Positions 26,223-34,411 of a stretch of DNA of 64,000 nt are shown here, in pieces. Made by a program: the position numbers and the translations under genes. A model generated the notes under the pieces. The model was not told the DNA's origin. It did not search any database and saw nothing but the letters and a program-made list of their open reading frames with translations. Numbering within the stretch: position 1 is the first letter of the stretch; the number at the start of each line of letters is the position of its first letter. Location: assembly GCF_001905545.1 (NCBI RefSeq), contig NZ_LIPD01000007.1:342340-406339 (forward strand), written 5' to 3'. This stretch comes from Streptomyces sp. CB02056 (GTDB lineage Bacteria; Actinomycetota; Actinomycetes; Streptomycetales; Streptomycetaceae).

Positions 26223-27415
26223 GCCGCACACGGCTCTCCCCGGCCCGGCTCGGCCCCCGTGACGTCCTCCACGTCGGCTCGGCCGGCCTGCGCACCCGGC
26301 CGCTGCGGGTGGTGCTGTCCGCGCTGGGCATCGCCATCGGCATCGCCACCATGATCGCGGTGGTCGGCATCTCCTCCTCCAGCAAGGCCCAACTCCTGCG
26401 GCAGCTCGACCGGTTGGGCACCAACCTGCTGGTGGCCTCCCCCGGCCAGGGGCTGTTCGGCGAGAAGGTGAAGCTGCCCGAGGAGTCGGTCGGCATGCTG
26501 AGCCGCGTCCCCGGGGTCGAGCAGGTCGGCGCGACCGGTGACCTGGCGCAGTCCGTCCGGCGCAGCGAGAAGATCCCCGACGACGAGACCGGCGGCATCA
26601 CCGTGAAGGCCGCCACCGAAGGACTGCTGGACGTCGTACGCGGCGCGGTCGGCTCGGGCACCTGGCTCAACGAGGCCAACGGGCGCTACCCGTCGACGGT
26701 GCTCGGACACGTCGCGGCCCAGCGCCTGGGCATCACCGCCCCCGGTCAGCAGGTCCACATCGGCGACCGGTACTTCACCGTCATCGGCATCCTCGACCCG
26801 CTGCCGCTGGCTCCCGAGATCGAGCGGGCCGCCCTGGTCGGCTGGGACGGCGCCGGCACGCTGCTGGGCTTCGACGGCCACCCGACCCAGATCTACGAAC
26901 GGTCGACGGACCGGACGGTCAGCGCGGTCCGCGAGCTGATCCCCCGCACCGTCGATCCGCAGAACCCGCACAACGTGCAGGTCACCGACCCCTCCTCGGC
27001 GCTCCAGGCCAAGGCCGCCACCGAGGGGGCGTTCACCGACCTCCTGCTCGGGCTGGGCGGGGTGGCGCTCCTGGTCGGCGGCGTCGGGGTCGCCAACACG
27101 ATGATCATCTCGGTACTGGAGAGGCGCCACGAGATCGGACTGCGCCGCTCCCTGGGCGCCACCAGGGGCCAGATCCGCCTCCAGTTCGTGACGGAGTCCC
27201 TCCTGCTCTCCGGACTGGGCGGGCTGGCCGGCGTGGCCCTGGGCGCGGCCGCCACCTACGCCTTCGCCGCCTCGGGCGGCCTGCCCTGGGTGGTCCCCCC
27301 GTGGGCCGTCACCGGGGGCTTCGCCGCCACCCTGCTCATCGGCACGGTCGCCGGCCTCTACCCGGCCGTCCGGGCCGCCCGCCTCTCCCCGACCCTCGCC
27401 CTCCACGCCGGCTAG
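26219..27415 (+). CDS. MacB/FtsX-type ABC transporter permease
   Basis: A 398-aa permease with the MacB layout: one N-terminal membrane helix (LSALGIAIGIATMIAVVGIS), a large extracytoplasmic domain (about residues 55-270), then three C-terminal helices beginning near LLLGLGGVALLVGGVGVANT, with the conserved cytosolic LERRHEIGLRRSLGATRGQI. With the ATPase and peptidoglycan-binding adaptor it makes an export or resistance pump. A hairpin terminator begins 11 bases after the stop, so this is the last gene of the operon. Confidence 0.93.
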   Translation: MSRTRLSPARLGPRDVLHVGSAGLRTRPLRVVLSALGIAIGIATMIAVVGISSSSKAQLLRQLDRLGTNLLVASPGQGLFGEKVKLPEESVGMLSRVPGVEQVGATGDLAQSVRRSEKIPDDETGGITVKAATEGLLDVVRGAVGSGTWLNEANGRYPSTVLGHVAAQRLGITAPGQQVHIGDRYFTVIGILDPLPLAPEIERAALVGWDGAGTLLGFDGHPTQIYERSTDRTVSAVRELIPRTVDPQNPHNVQVTDPSSALQAKAATEGAFTDLLLGLGGVALLVGGVGVANTMIISVLERRHEIGLRRSLGATRGQIRLQFVTESLLLSGLGGLAGVALGAAATYAFAASGGLPWVVPPWAVTGGFAATLLIGTVAGLYPAVRAARLSPTLALHAG

Positions 27416-27425
27416 CGGGCCGCAC

Positions 27426-27455
27426 GGGTGGGGCACCCCTCCGGGCGCCCCACCC
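27426..27455 (+). terminator. Terminator of the ABC/adaptor operon
   Basis: Perfect 9-bp stem, GGGTGGGGC against GCCCCACCC, with a 12-base loop, 11 bases after the permease stop. Confidence 0.75.
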
Positions 27456-27559
27456 TCCGGTCCGCGGCCTGCCGGCCAAGGCACGGGTGGCTCGGCTCCA
27501 GCAATCCCGCGCCACTCTGCCGGACGTCAGTGTCAGAGTGGGCCCGTACTGTTCACGGC

Positions 27560-27952
27560 ATGGCAATCGTGATGTTCGTCGACGAGACGACGGCTGGGGA
27601 CCGGAGCGACGGGTGGGAACTGGAGGTTCTCGAGGAGAGGCTCACCGTGCGTGAGCTGATCCGGCGCAGGGTGTTCCAGGAGGTCGCCGAGTACAACGCG
27701 AAGGCACCACAGGTGTTCCAGGGGCTGGTGCGGCCGCACGATGCCGAGCGGGTGCTGAACGGGTACGCGCTGCGCACGCCGCGCCGGATCGATCCGGAGG
27801 CGCAGAGCGAACTGGCGCTCCGGGCGTTCGCGGGCAACGGCTTCCTGGTGCTGGTGGGGGAACGCCAGGTCACCGACGCGGAGGAGGAGGTCGAGCTCGG
27901 CCTCGGCACCGAGGTCACGTTCCTGAAGCTCGTTCCGCTGGTGGGGGGATGA
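27560..27952 (+). CDS. Small conserved-looking partner of the DUF4132 protein
   Basis: A 130-aa soluble protein that I do not recognise. It begins with a beta strand (MAIVMFVDE), has a charged helical middle (VRELIRRRVFQEVAEYN), and ends FLVLVGERQVTDAEEEVELG, a pattern reminiscent of small ubiquitin-like or regulatory folds, but this is only an impression. Its stop overlaps the DUF4132 start (ATGA), so the two are made together. The start is close to a TACTGT hexamer at 27547-27552, so the mRNA may have almost no leader. Confidence 0.7.
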   Translation: MAIVMFVDETTAGDRSDGWELEVLEERLTVRELIRRRVFQEVAEYNAKAPQVFQGLVRPHDAERVLNGYALRTPRRIDPEAQSELALRAFAGNGFLVLVGERQVTDAEEEVELGLGTEVTFLKLVPLVGG

Positions 27953-30414
27953 CGGTGATGGACTTCCAGGAGATCACGGAGCTGGTCCGACAGTACGCAG
28001 GAGAGGCGGATGACCTCGCCGTCGAGCTGCTGAAGCTGGGAACAGGGAGGCACAGCGGCTACTGGGAGGGACAGTGGGACGGCGCCTTCGCCGAGTTGCG
28101 CGCGCTGCCGTCCGAGGCCCGGACCGCGCTCGCCGACGCGCTGGTCGGGCAGTACCACTCGGCCGAGGCCGGCCCGGTCGCCCGCGGGAACGTTCTGATC
28201 CTGCTGGCTGTCGTCGCGCACGGTCTGCCCGGCGACCGGCTCCCGGCGGAGCGCACGGAGAAGCTCGACGAGCTCGGCCACGAGAACTCCGTGGTGCACA
28301 GCGGCCGTCACCTGCTCCTCGCCGAGGCCGAGCTCGGGGCCGGCCGCCCCCTCACTCCCGAGGTCGTGGCCGTCTACCGGCGCTCGGCCCTGGACACCTA
28401 CGGCAGGAAGCCGCTCGTCGAGTTCGCCGGCACGCTCACCGAGCCCGTCCTCAACGTCGGTGAGGAATGGGCCGAGCAGGCCCTGCGGGACACCCTGGAC
28501 GACCCCGACTGGCAGGCACTCCTGCGGCACGCGACGACCGCCACAGCCGCCAAGCCCTCCCGCCCGTGGGAGCAGCGGGCCGAACGCCTGATCCTCCCCC
28601 TCGGTGCCGACCGCGTCCGGACCACCCTGCTGCCCTGGCTCGCCCTCGTCGGCCGCCGCACCTTCGCGCTGAACCATGAACTCCTCGGGTCCGACGGACA
28701 CAGCGCCTACGACCCGTACAACGCCAACGCCCTGCGCGGACTGACCTGGATGCTCGCCCTGCTGCCGGCCCATCCGGACACCGCCCGCGCCCTCGGCACG
28801 CTGGTCGAGACCTCCCTCAGGAAGATCCCCGGGCTCGGCCCGCGCAACCCGAAGGTCGCCAACGCCGCCACGACCGCGCTCTCCCGCATCGACGGCGAAG
28901 CGGCCCTCGCCGAACTCGCCCGCCTGGCCACCCGCGTGACGTACAAGGGCACGCTCAAGCTGCTCGACACCGCGCTCCGGACCCGGGCCGAGGCGCTGGG
29001 CCTGTCCCGCGAGGAGGTCGAGGAGATCGCCGTCCCCGCCTACGGGCTGACCGAGATCGGCCGGGCCGAGCCGCGTCTGGGCGAGGCCACGGCAGTCCTG
29101 GAGGTCCGGGGCACCAGGGTGTTCCTCGGCTGGCGCAACGCCGCGGGCAAGGAGGTCAAGAGCGTGCCCGCCGCCGTCAAGCGCGACCACGCCGAGCAGC
29201 TCAAGGAGCTGAAGACAGCGGTCAAGGACATCGACAAGATGCTCTCCGCCCAGAGCGAGCGTCTGGACCGGCAGTTCCTCGGCCGCCGCACCTGGCCGTA
29301 CACCGCCTGGCGCGAGCGGTACCTCGACCACCCCCTGGTCGGCACCCTGGCCCGACGGCTGCTGTGGACGGTCGACGGCACGACCGTCGGATTCGCGGAC
29401 GGCGAGCTGCGCACCCTCACCGACGACCCGGTGCGCGAAGGGGCCGAGGTCCGGCTCTGGCACCCGGTGGGCCACGAGCCCGCCCAGGTCGTGGCCTGGC
29501 GTGACTGGCTGGAGCGGCACGAGATCACCCAGCCGTTCAAGCAGGCCCACCGCGAGGTGTACCTGCTGACCGACGCCGAGCGCGCGACGGGGACGTACTC
29601 CAACCGTTTCGCCGCGCACGTCCTGCGCCAGCACCAGTTCCACTCCCTGACGTCGGCCCGGGGGTGGCGCAACAAGCTGCGCCTGATGGTCGACGACTCG
29701 GCCCCGCCCGCCACCCGTGCGCTGCCGCAGTGGGGGTTGCGCGCCGAGTACTGGATCCACGGGGAAGGCGACGAGTACGGGGACGACACCACCGAGTCGG
29801 GCAGTTACCTGCGTCTGGCCACCGACCAGGTCCGCTTCTACCCGATCGACGCGCCGGAGAACGCGGCGGACTGCTACGGCAGTGAGTACCGCATGTGGTC
29901 GGCGGCCGGCGCCGGGCCGGTGGAGCCCGTCCAGCTCGCCGAGGTCCCGCCGCTCGTGCTGTCCGAAGTCCTGCGCGACGTGGACCTGTTCGTGGGCGTG
30001 GCCAGCATCGGCAACGACCCGGCCTGGCAGGACGGCGGACCGGAGGGCCGCTTCAGGGACTACTGGAGGTCGTACGGCTTCGGTGAGCTCGGCCAGGGTG
30101 CCGAGACGCGCCGCATGCTGCTGGAGCGGCTCGTGCCCCGGCTGGCGATAGCCGACCGCTGCACCCTTGAGGGCCGCTTCCTCCACGTGAAGGGCGAGCG
30201 CCACACGTACAAGATCCACCTCGGCTCGGGGAACATCCTGATGACGCCGAACGACCAGTACCTGTGCATCGTCCCGAAGTCCGCCGCGGCCGCCCCGCAG
30301 ACCGGCTACCTCCCCTTCGAGGGCGACCGCCTGCTGGCCGTGATCCTCAGCAAGGCGATGATGCTGGCCGAGGACACGAAGATCACGGACCCGACGATCC
30401 TGAGCCAGCTCTAG
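27949..30414 (+). CDS. DUF4132 domain protein
   Basis: An 821-aa soluble protein. The N-terminal 350 residues are helical-repeat-like (LLPWLALVGRRTFALNHELL, LARLATRVTYKGTLKLLDTA). The centre and C-terminus carry the DUF4132/MolR-like region: VFLGWRNAAGKEVKSVP, WPYTAWRERYLDHPLVGTLA, RRLLWTVDG, ITQPFKQAHREVYLL, and the end RHTYKIHLGSGNILMTPNDQ then YLCIVP. DUF4132 proteins occur with WGR-domain and related regulatory proteins; no reaction is known to me. Coupled to a 130-aa partner. Both look intact and typical in codon use. Confidence 0.8.
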   Translation: MTVMDFQEITELVRQYAGEADDLAVELLKLGTGRHSGYWEGQWDGAFAELRALPSEARTALADALVGQYHSAEAGPVARGNVLILLAVVAHGLPGDRLPAERTEKLDELGHENSVVHSGRHLLLAEAELGAGRPLTPEVVAVYRRSALDTYGRKPLVEFAGTLTEPVLNVGEEWAEQALRDTLDDPDWQALLRHATTATAAKPSRPWEQRAERLILPLGADRVRTTLLPWLALVGRRTFALNHELLGSDGHSAYDPYNANALRGLTWMLALLPAHPDTARALGTLVETSLRKIPGLGPRNPKVANAATTALSRIDGEAALAELARLATRVTYKGTLKLLDTALRTRAEALGLSREEVEEIAVPAYGLTEIGRAEPRLGEATAVLEVRGTRVFLGWRNAAGKEVKSVPAAVKRDHAEQLKELKTAVKDIDKMLSAQSERLDRQFLGRRTWPYTAWRERYLDHPLVGTLARRLLWTVDGTTVGFADGELRTLTDDPVREGAEVRLWHPVGHEPAQVVAWRDWLERHEITQPFKQAHREVYLLTDAERATGTYSNRFAAHVLRQHQFHSLTSARGWRNKLRLMVDDSAPPATRALPQWGLRAEYWIHGEGDEYGDDTTESGSYLRLATDQVRFYPIDAPENAADCYGSEYRMWSAAGAGPVEPVQLAEVPPLVLSEVLRDVDLFVGVASIGNDPAWQDGGPEGRFRDYWRSYGFGELGQGAETRRMLLERLVPRLAIADRCTLEGRFLHVKGERHTYKIHLGSGNILMTPNDQYLCIVPKSAAAAPQTGYLPFEGDRLLAVILSKAMMLAEDTKITDPTILSQL

Positions 30415-31011
30415 CACTGCGAGTTCGTTCGCCGGGTTGCTTGATCACGCGGCGAGGAGGGCCTGCCGCCCCGGCGCAGGCCCTTCTCGCCGCGGATGCG
30501 GGCTCGCCCCTTGTGTTTGGGCGGCCGGGACGTCGTGGTGGCGGGCGTTGGCGTCACGCCACCGTAGACAGGCGGGCAGCACACGGCTCCGGACCGTGTG
30601 GTTCGGGTGACTGGAGTTCGCCAGGGCGAACTGACGCAGTGCGCCCTCACCGGATGATCGGCGGCGTGCGGCGCCACCACGTGTGCCGGGGTCCAACGGG
30701 GTCTACTCAGGGCGCTGATCGCGCGCCACGCATACGGCTGCCGCCTGCACCGCCTCTTACTCCCGCTGGTTCGGTCCACTTTGCATCCCACGGGGATTAG
30801 GTGTCATTCCGAAACGTAAGCAAAGGACTTGTCACGTTGGCCTGATTGCGCCTTGGGATTCCCTTGAGTTCCCGGAGAGACTGCCCATGGCCCGGCAAGT
30901 CCCGTGCTCGATGAGGCGGCTACGAAGGACGGTTCCGCGGTGCCGGAAGGGCACCGGACGGGTTCCGCGGGCGTGCCGGGCGGGCGGATTTCCTTCCGAA
31001 AGGGGTACGTC
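30415..31011. other. Intergenic stretch with possible decayed coding DNA and ricin-gene leader
   Basis: No intact gene. On the minus strand between about 30440 and 30700, short pieces such as ALRQFALANSSHPNHTVRSR and ACLRWRDANARHHDVPAAQ look like broken protein-coding sequence that switches frames, possibly the tail of a transposase; I cannot name the family. The last 200 bases hold the promoter and leader of the ricin-like gene, with the ribosome-binding site AAAGGGG before 31012. Confidence 0.35.
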
Positions 31012-31536
31012 ATGAAGAGACTCACGGCGGTACTGGCAGTATTCGGTTCAGGGGCACTGGCGGTCCTCGGCGTTCCCGGCACGACCGCTGCCGCTCCGGC
31101 GGCTGTGTCGTCCTGGACCCCGTACAACATCCAGAACTACAACAGTGAGCGGTGCATTCTCGGGCCCGGCCATGGAAGCGAGACCGGCCTCGCACAGGTG
31201 GAGTGTGCCGGGTATGCGGACCAGAAGTGGGAGAAGCACCAGTACCTCGGCGAGAACTATTACTTCCTCGCCAACGTGAACAGTCGGCTCTGCCTGCTCG
31301 CACGATCCCAACAAGAGGCACGCCAGATAGACTGCGGGGCCGCCGGAGCGGATGCCGACTGGTACATCGACACCATCAATGCGGCCGACCCGCAGTGGAA
31401 GCGTCTCGTGAACAGGGCGACAGGCACGTGTCTGGTCCCCCAGAACACGAACCTGAACGTCCCGATCCTGCAGGCCACCTGCGACTACAGCACCAACCCT
31501 CCTGCCGATCAGCGGTGGCGATTCATCAACTTCTAG
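31012..31536 (+). CDS. Secreted ricin-type beta-trefoil protein
   Basis: A 174-aa exported protein. Signal peptide at residues 1-28 (VLGVPGTTAAAPA). The mature domain has three QxW-like carbohydrate-binding repeats: CILGPGHGSETGLAQVEC... ADQKWEK, CLLARSQQEARQIDCG, and CLVPQNTNLNVPILQATC ... DQRWRFINF at the C-terminus. Such single-domain lectins bind sugars on cell walls or plant polymers. AAAGGGG precedes ATG. It stands alone, followed by a terminator, in a cluster of small secreted proteins. No catalytic domain is attached. Confidence 0.8.
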   Translation: MKRLTAVLAVFGSGALAVLGVPGTTAAAPAAVSSWTPYNIQNYNSERCILGPGHGSETGLAQVECAGYADQKWEKHQYLGENYYFLANVNSRLCLLARSQQEARQIDCGAAGADADWYIDTINAADPQWKRLVNRATGTCLVPQNTNLNVPILQATCDYSTNPPADQRWRFINF

Positions 31537-31542
31537 GATCCG

Positions 31543-31569
31543 AGCCCTGTTTCGCGTCGAGGCAGGGCT
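31543..31569 (+). terminator. Terminator of the ricin-like gene
   Basis: AGCCCTG and CAGGGCT (7-bp stem, 13-base loop) followed by TTTCC, eight bases after the stop. Confidence 0.65.
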
Positions 31570-31615
31570 TTCCTCCCGGTACTGCGGTGCCGGGTCCAGG
31601 AGAGGACGACGAGCG

Positions 31616-32032
31616 ATGCGCACTGGATCATCCCGAACAGCCCTCCGTCAGTGGTCAACCAGGTTGAAGAGCGGCCTGGCCGCGGCGGGACTGGTGGCGG
31701 TGTCCTCGGTCGGGCTGCTGTCCGCTCCGGCCCAGGCGGAGTCCATGCAGTGCACCGAACTGGTGTGTCTGTTCGTCACCGGCGGCCCTGACGGGTACGC
31801 AACGCATGCCTACAAGCGCAGTTCGGCCGCCGGCGCCTCCACCTTCGAGGGCTTCTTCGCTTTCAGCGGCCCGGGGCTCCACGCCGACACCGAGACCAAG
31901 CGGTGGTACGACTTCGAGAACACGAGTACCTTCGGCGGCCGTGGCGCGGGCCTCGTGTGCGTCCAGATGATGTACAAGCATCCGGACGGGAGCTTCGGCT
32001 ACGGCTCCCAGCGGTGTGACCGGGTCTACTGA
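31616..32032 (+). CDS. Small secreted protein of unknown function
   Basis: A 138-aa protein with a signal peptide (SGLAAAGLVAVSSVGLLSAP-AQA, cleavage near residue 41). The roughly 97-residue mature part has four Cys residues (MQCTELVCLF early; LVCVQMMY and SQRCDRVY late), enough for two disulfides, and aromatic-rich beta-strand patterns. I do not recognise the family. GGAGAGGA lies upstream of ATG. Its neighbours are also small secreted proteins. Confidence 0.7.
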   Translation: MRTGSSRTALRQWSTRLKSGLAAAGLVAVSSVGLLSAPAQAESMQCTELVCLFVTGGPDGYATHAYKRSSAAGASTFEGFFAFSGPGLHADTETKRWYDFENTSTFGGRGAGLVCVQMMYKHPDGSFGYGSQRCDRVY

Positions 32033-32052
32033 GCCTCGGGGCCCAGGTGCTC

Positions 32053-32081
32053 GCCCGGCGTCCCGCAGGGAGGCGCCGGGC
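32053..32081 (+). terminator. Hairpin terminator after the small secreted protein
   Basis: GCCCGGCG and CGCCGGGC form a perfect 8-bp stem with a 13-base loop, 20 bases after the stop. Confidence 0.6.
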
Positions 32082-32169
32082 GCGCGCGTTCCGGAACCGG
32101 TGGCGTCGAGACTTGACCCGGCCATCGATGAGGCTCAGAGACCGGAGGAGGCTCCGGTGCTCCGGCTGA

Positions 32170-32450
32170 CATAGGACCTCCATACGGCGGTGGGGCGCGG
32201 TGGCGGTGACAGCCTGCCCGTCGCCCCTGGTGCCGGGGGCGCCGAAGGTGAACTCACCGCCGTGCTTGGGCGGATGGCCCCCGGCAGGGTTGGTCAGGGC
32301 GAACTCGCGCAGGCAGTTGGATGGCGGTGGCGGCAGCCGGATCAGCGCCGGCTCCGGTCGCACCGCGTCCAGGACCTGCGCGAACGCGTCGCGGGCCGGG
32401 GAGTTGGACGCCGCCCTCGGTCCAGGGGTGGGGGCGGGAGCGGGGCCGCG
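32170..32450 (-). pseudogene. Transposase fragment (NF041680-like)
   Basis: The minus strand encodes VRPEPALIRLPPPPSNCLRE then FALTNPAGGHPPKHGGEF and TFGAPGTRGDGQAVTA. This matches, from memory, the central segment of a transposase family common in streptomycetes (NF041680), where GRPPKHGGEFxFGDPATWG is a landmark. Both ends are missing and no inverted repeats were found, so it is a dead fragment. It lies between the small secreted protein and the lipoprotein gene. Ends are approximate. Confidence 0.6.
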
Positions 32451-32452
32451 AA

Positions 32453-32625
32453 AAATTTCTTCGAACCCGGCTGCAACCCCCCGGCGGGATGGACGTCTAT
32501 CAGGGTGAGAGGCGGGGAGAGCGAGCCGGCGGAGCCGGGGGGCTCGGGCCGACTCCTCGGGGCGTGACAGTAGGCGCCCGCTCATTCGATCACCACCATC
32601 ACCATGTCCTTGGGGGGACTGTCAC
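32453..32625 (+). promoter_or_regulatory. Leader region of the lipoprotein gene
   Basis: The stretch starts with an AT-rich GAAAAATTTCTTCG patch, then GGCTGCAACC and GTCTATCAGGGTGA, a combination I recall from promoters ahead of streptomycete sigma-factor genes; the similarity is not verified. It ends with GGGGGGAC as ribosome-binding site for the ATG at 32626. A CACCACCATCACCAT run at 32591-32605 is non-coding. Confidence 0.3.
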
Positions 32626-33813
32626 ATGAACGCGTCCGTTATCGCCCGTATTGCGAAGATCGTCCCGCTGGCCGTTGTCGCCGCCGTCGGCGTCACCGCC
32701 TGCGGCCCGACCGAGGGCGGGGCCTCCGTCGCCGCCTCCGCTCCCGCCTCCGCCCCGGCCGCTGCCTCCTCGGCCACCCCCGGCGCGGGCGCCGTCCCGG
32801 CCGTCCCCGCCCCGGCCGCGCCGACCGCCGAGGCGGCCCCGACCGCCGCCGCCCCGGCCGGGCAGGCCCCCGCCGCCGGGGCCGCGACGGCCAAGACCGA
32901 CGTCAAGGCCGCCGCGAAGGCCGCGGCCAAGCCCACCGCGCCGAAGGCCCCCGCCCCCTCCGGCGGAAGCGGTATCGGCATCACCTTCGGCGGCCTGAGC
33001 GAGGGCGGGAAGATCGGGCTGAACGACCTGGTCCCCTTCACCGTCACCTGGAAGAACAACGACACCACCGGCACCCGCAGCGTGGCCCCGGTGGTGGCCA
33101 CCCAGCAGTACGAGGGCGCGCCCTGCACCACGGTGCTCGCGATGGCGGACGGCACCCTGGAGCGCAAGGACGCCTCCGGCTGGAAGACGCTGGACCACCT
33201 CAGCCAGGGCGGCGGGATGGACTACGCGGGTACCGCCGACGACGCGGCCTTCACCCTGGCCGCCGGCGAGAGCCGGACCATCGAGTTCCGGATGCGGTTG
33301 TCCCTGGCCAACCGCCCGGGGCAGATCACGATCGAGGCGGACGCCCCCGTGCCGCACTCCAAGAACTACCTGGACATGGCGAAGGCCGAGCTGAACGCCA
33401 CGGTCGTCGACAGCCACAGCCCGGAGATGCTCTCGGTGATGCCGCCGGCCAAGGGCGTGATCACCACGGACCCGATCCCGTTCAGCTTCCGGGTCTCCTC
33501 GCCGGACGGCACCGCGGGCCTGCGCCCCCGGGTGACCGTCTGGAGCTCCGAGGGGCCGACCCCGAACGACGTCACGGTGGAGGCCCGGGTCGGCGACGTG
33601 TGGAAGCCGGTCGAACTGAAGGACGAGTGCGGCCTGGTCACGGTCGACCCGAACGTGCCGGGCGTCCGTGACGGCAACACGGTCGAGTACACCTTCCGGG
33701 CCACGTTCAAGGAGGCCCCGAAGTACGGCGCCGACGTGGACATCCGGGTGAGCGCGGAGTCGAACGGCCACCAGTCCGTCCAGCGGTCCGTCTTCCTGCG
33801 CGACGCGCGCTGA
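32626..33813 (+). CDS. Large lipoprotein with Ala/Pro-rich linker
   Basis: A 395-aa lipoprotein: lipobox VTAC (C26), then a roughly 85-residue Ala/Pro/Lys low-complexity linker (residues 30-112) that would span the wall, then about 280 residues of beta-rich sequence with Ig-like signatures (LVPFTVTWKNNDTTGTRSVA, ESRTIEFRMRLSLANRPGQI, YTFRATF). There are probably two domains, the second starting near VVDSHSPEMLSVMPPAKGVI. I do not recognise a named family. A strong terminator follows, so it is a single-gene unit. Surface adhesion or wall binding is only a guess. Confidence 0.75.
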   Translation: MNASVIARIAKIVPLAVVAAVGVTACGPTEGGASVAASAPASAPAAASSATPGAGAVPAVPAPAAPTAEAAPTAAAPAGQAPAAGAATAKTDVKAAAKAAAKPTAPKAPAPSGGSGIGITFGGLSEGGKIGLNDLVPFTVTWKNNDTTGTRSVAPVVATQQYEGAPCTTVLAMADGTLERKDASGWKTLDHLSQGGGMDYAGTADDAAFTLAAGESRTIEFRMRLSLANRPGQITIEADAPVPHSKNYLDMAKAELNATVVDSHSPEMLSVMPPAKGVITTDPIPFSFRVSSPDGTAGLRPRVTVWSSEGPTPNDVTVEARVGDVWKPVELKDECGLVTVDPNVPGVRDGNTVEYTFRATFKEAPKYGADVDIRVSAESNGHQSVQRSVFLRDAR

Positions 33814-33818
33814 CACCG

Positions 33819-33850
33819 CACACCCGCGCACCCGCACACCCGCACACCCG
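33819..33850. repeat. Short tandem repeat, 8-bp unit CACACCCG
   Basis: Four consecutive 8-bp units (three CACACCCG, one CGCACCCG) start six bases after the lipoprotein stop. It is a simple-sequence repeat in a non-coding spacer, likely slippage-prone. Confidence 0.8.
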
Positions 33851-33860
33851 CACCACCGTC

Positions 33861-33887
33861 CCGGCCTCCCACCACTCGGGAGGCCGG
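33861..33887. terminator. Hairpin terminator between convergent genes
   Basis: Perfect 10-bp stem, CCGGCCTCCC against GGGAGGCCGG, with a 7-base loop. It lies between the lipoprotein gene and the convergent SMI1/KNR4 gene and can serve both. Confidence 0.8.
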
Positions 33888-33943
33888 GGCGGTGGCATTG
33901 GGGAAGAAGCGCCGGGACGCCGATGTCCCGGTGAGCCGGAGGG

Positions 33944-34405
33944 CTACCGGTACCAGTCGTCTCCGCCGTCGGCGAGTGAGCGTCCGAGGTAGTCCCGGAG
34001 ACCGCCGGCCACCCAGCGGCGGCTGTCGGTCTCGTGCTCCCAGACGAAGACGTCCGGCCTCCGCGGTGTCCGCACGAAGGCGAACTGGTCGCCGCCACCG
34101 TTGTCCCCGAAGAACAGGAGTGCGTCGAACGGCATATACGGCCGGGCGAAGGAACCGTCCGTACGGAAGTGGAGGTTCTGCTCGGCGATCTGCTCGACGG
34201 GCCGGACCATGTCCACGCTGGTCCGCCCGACGATTCCGTTGCTCTCCAGCAGCAACTGCCTGAGCTCGGACGGTAGTTCCTCCCCCAGCTTGCGCTCGGC
34301 CTCCGCCAGGACCGACGCGTCGGCGGGCTCCGCGAAGCCGGCGTCGGGGAAGGCCTCGCGGGCCGCTTGTCTCCATATGGTCCGGAGGCGTAGCCGTCCC
34401 GACAC
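33944..34405 (-). CDS. SMI1/KNR4 family protein
   Basis: A 153-aa SUKH-superfamily (SMI1/KNR4) protein: LAEAERKLGEELPSELRQLL followed by LESNGIVG is the diagnostic N-terminal block, and FDALLFFGDNGGGDQFAFVR the central beta block. Many members are immunity proteins against contact-dependent or secreted nuclease toxins, others are regulators. It begins six bases after the tetR stop on the same strand, so the two are probably cotranscribed. No toxin gene is adjacent, so it may be an orphan immunity gene. Confidence 0.85.
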   Translation of the reverse strand: MSGRLRLRTIWRQAAREAFPDAGFAEPADASVLAEAERKLGEELPSELRQLLLESNGIVGRTSVDMVRPVEQIAEQNLHFRTDGSFARPYMPFDALLFFGDNGGGDQFAFVRTPRRPDVFVWEHETDSRRWVAGGLRDYLGRSLADGGDDWYR

Positions 34406-34411
34406 GCCCGC

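Noticed and set aside
27553..30417. Very long minus-strand open frame opposite the DUF4132 gene
   Set aside because: It is the complement of a well-supported gene, with His/Gly/Arg-rich low-complexity translation and no family motifs; typical of high-GC DNA.
32591..32605. Histidine-rich run in the leader of the lipoprotein gene
   Set aside because: CACCACCATCACCAT is upstream of the start codon, in no supported coding frame; it is not a tag or a protein motif.
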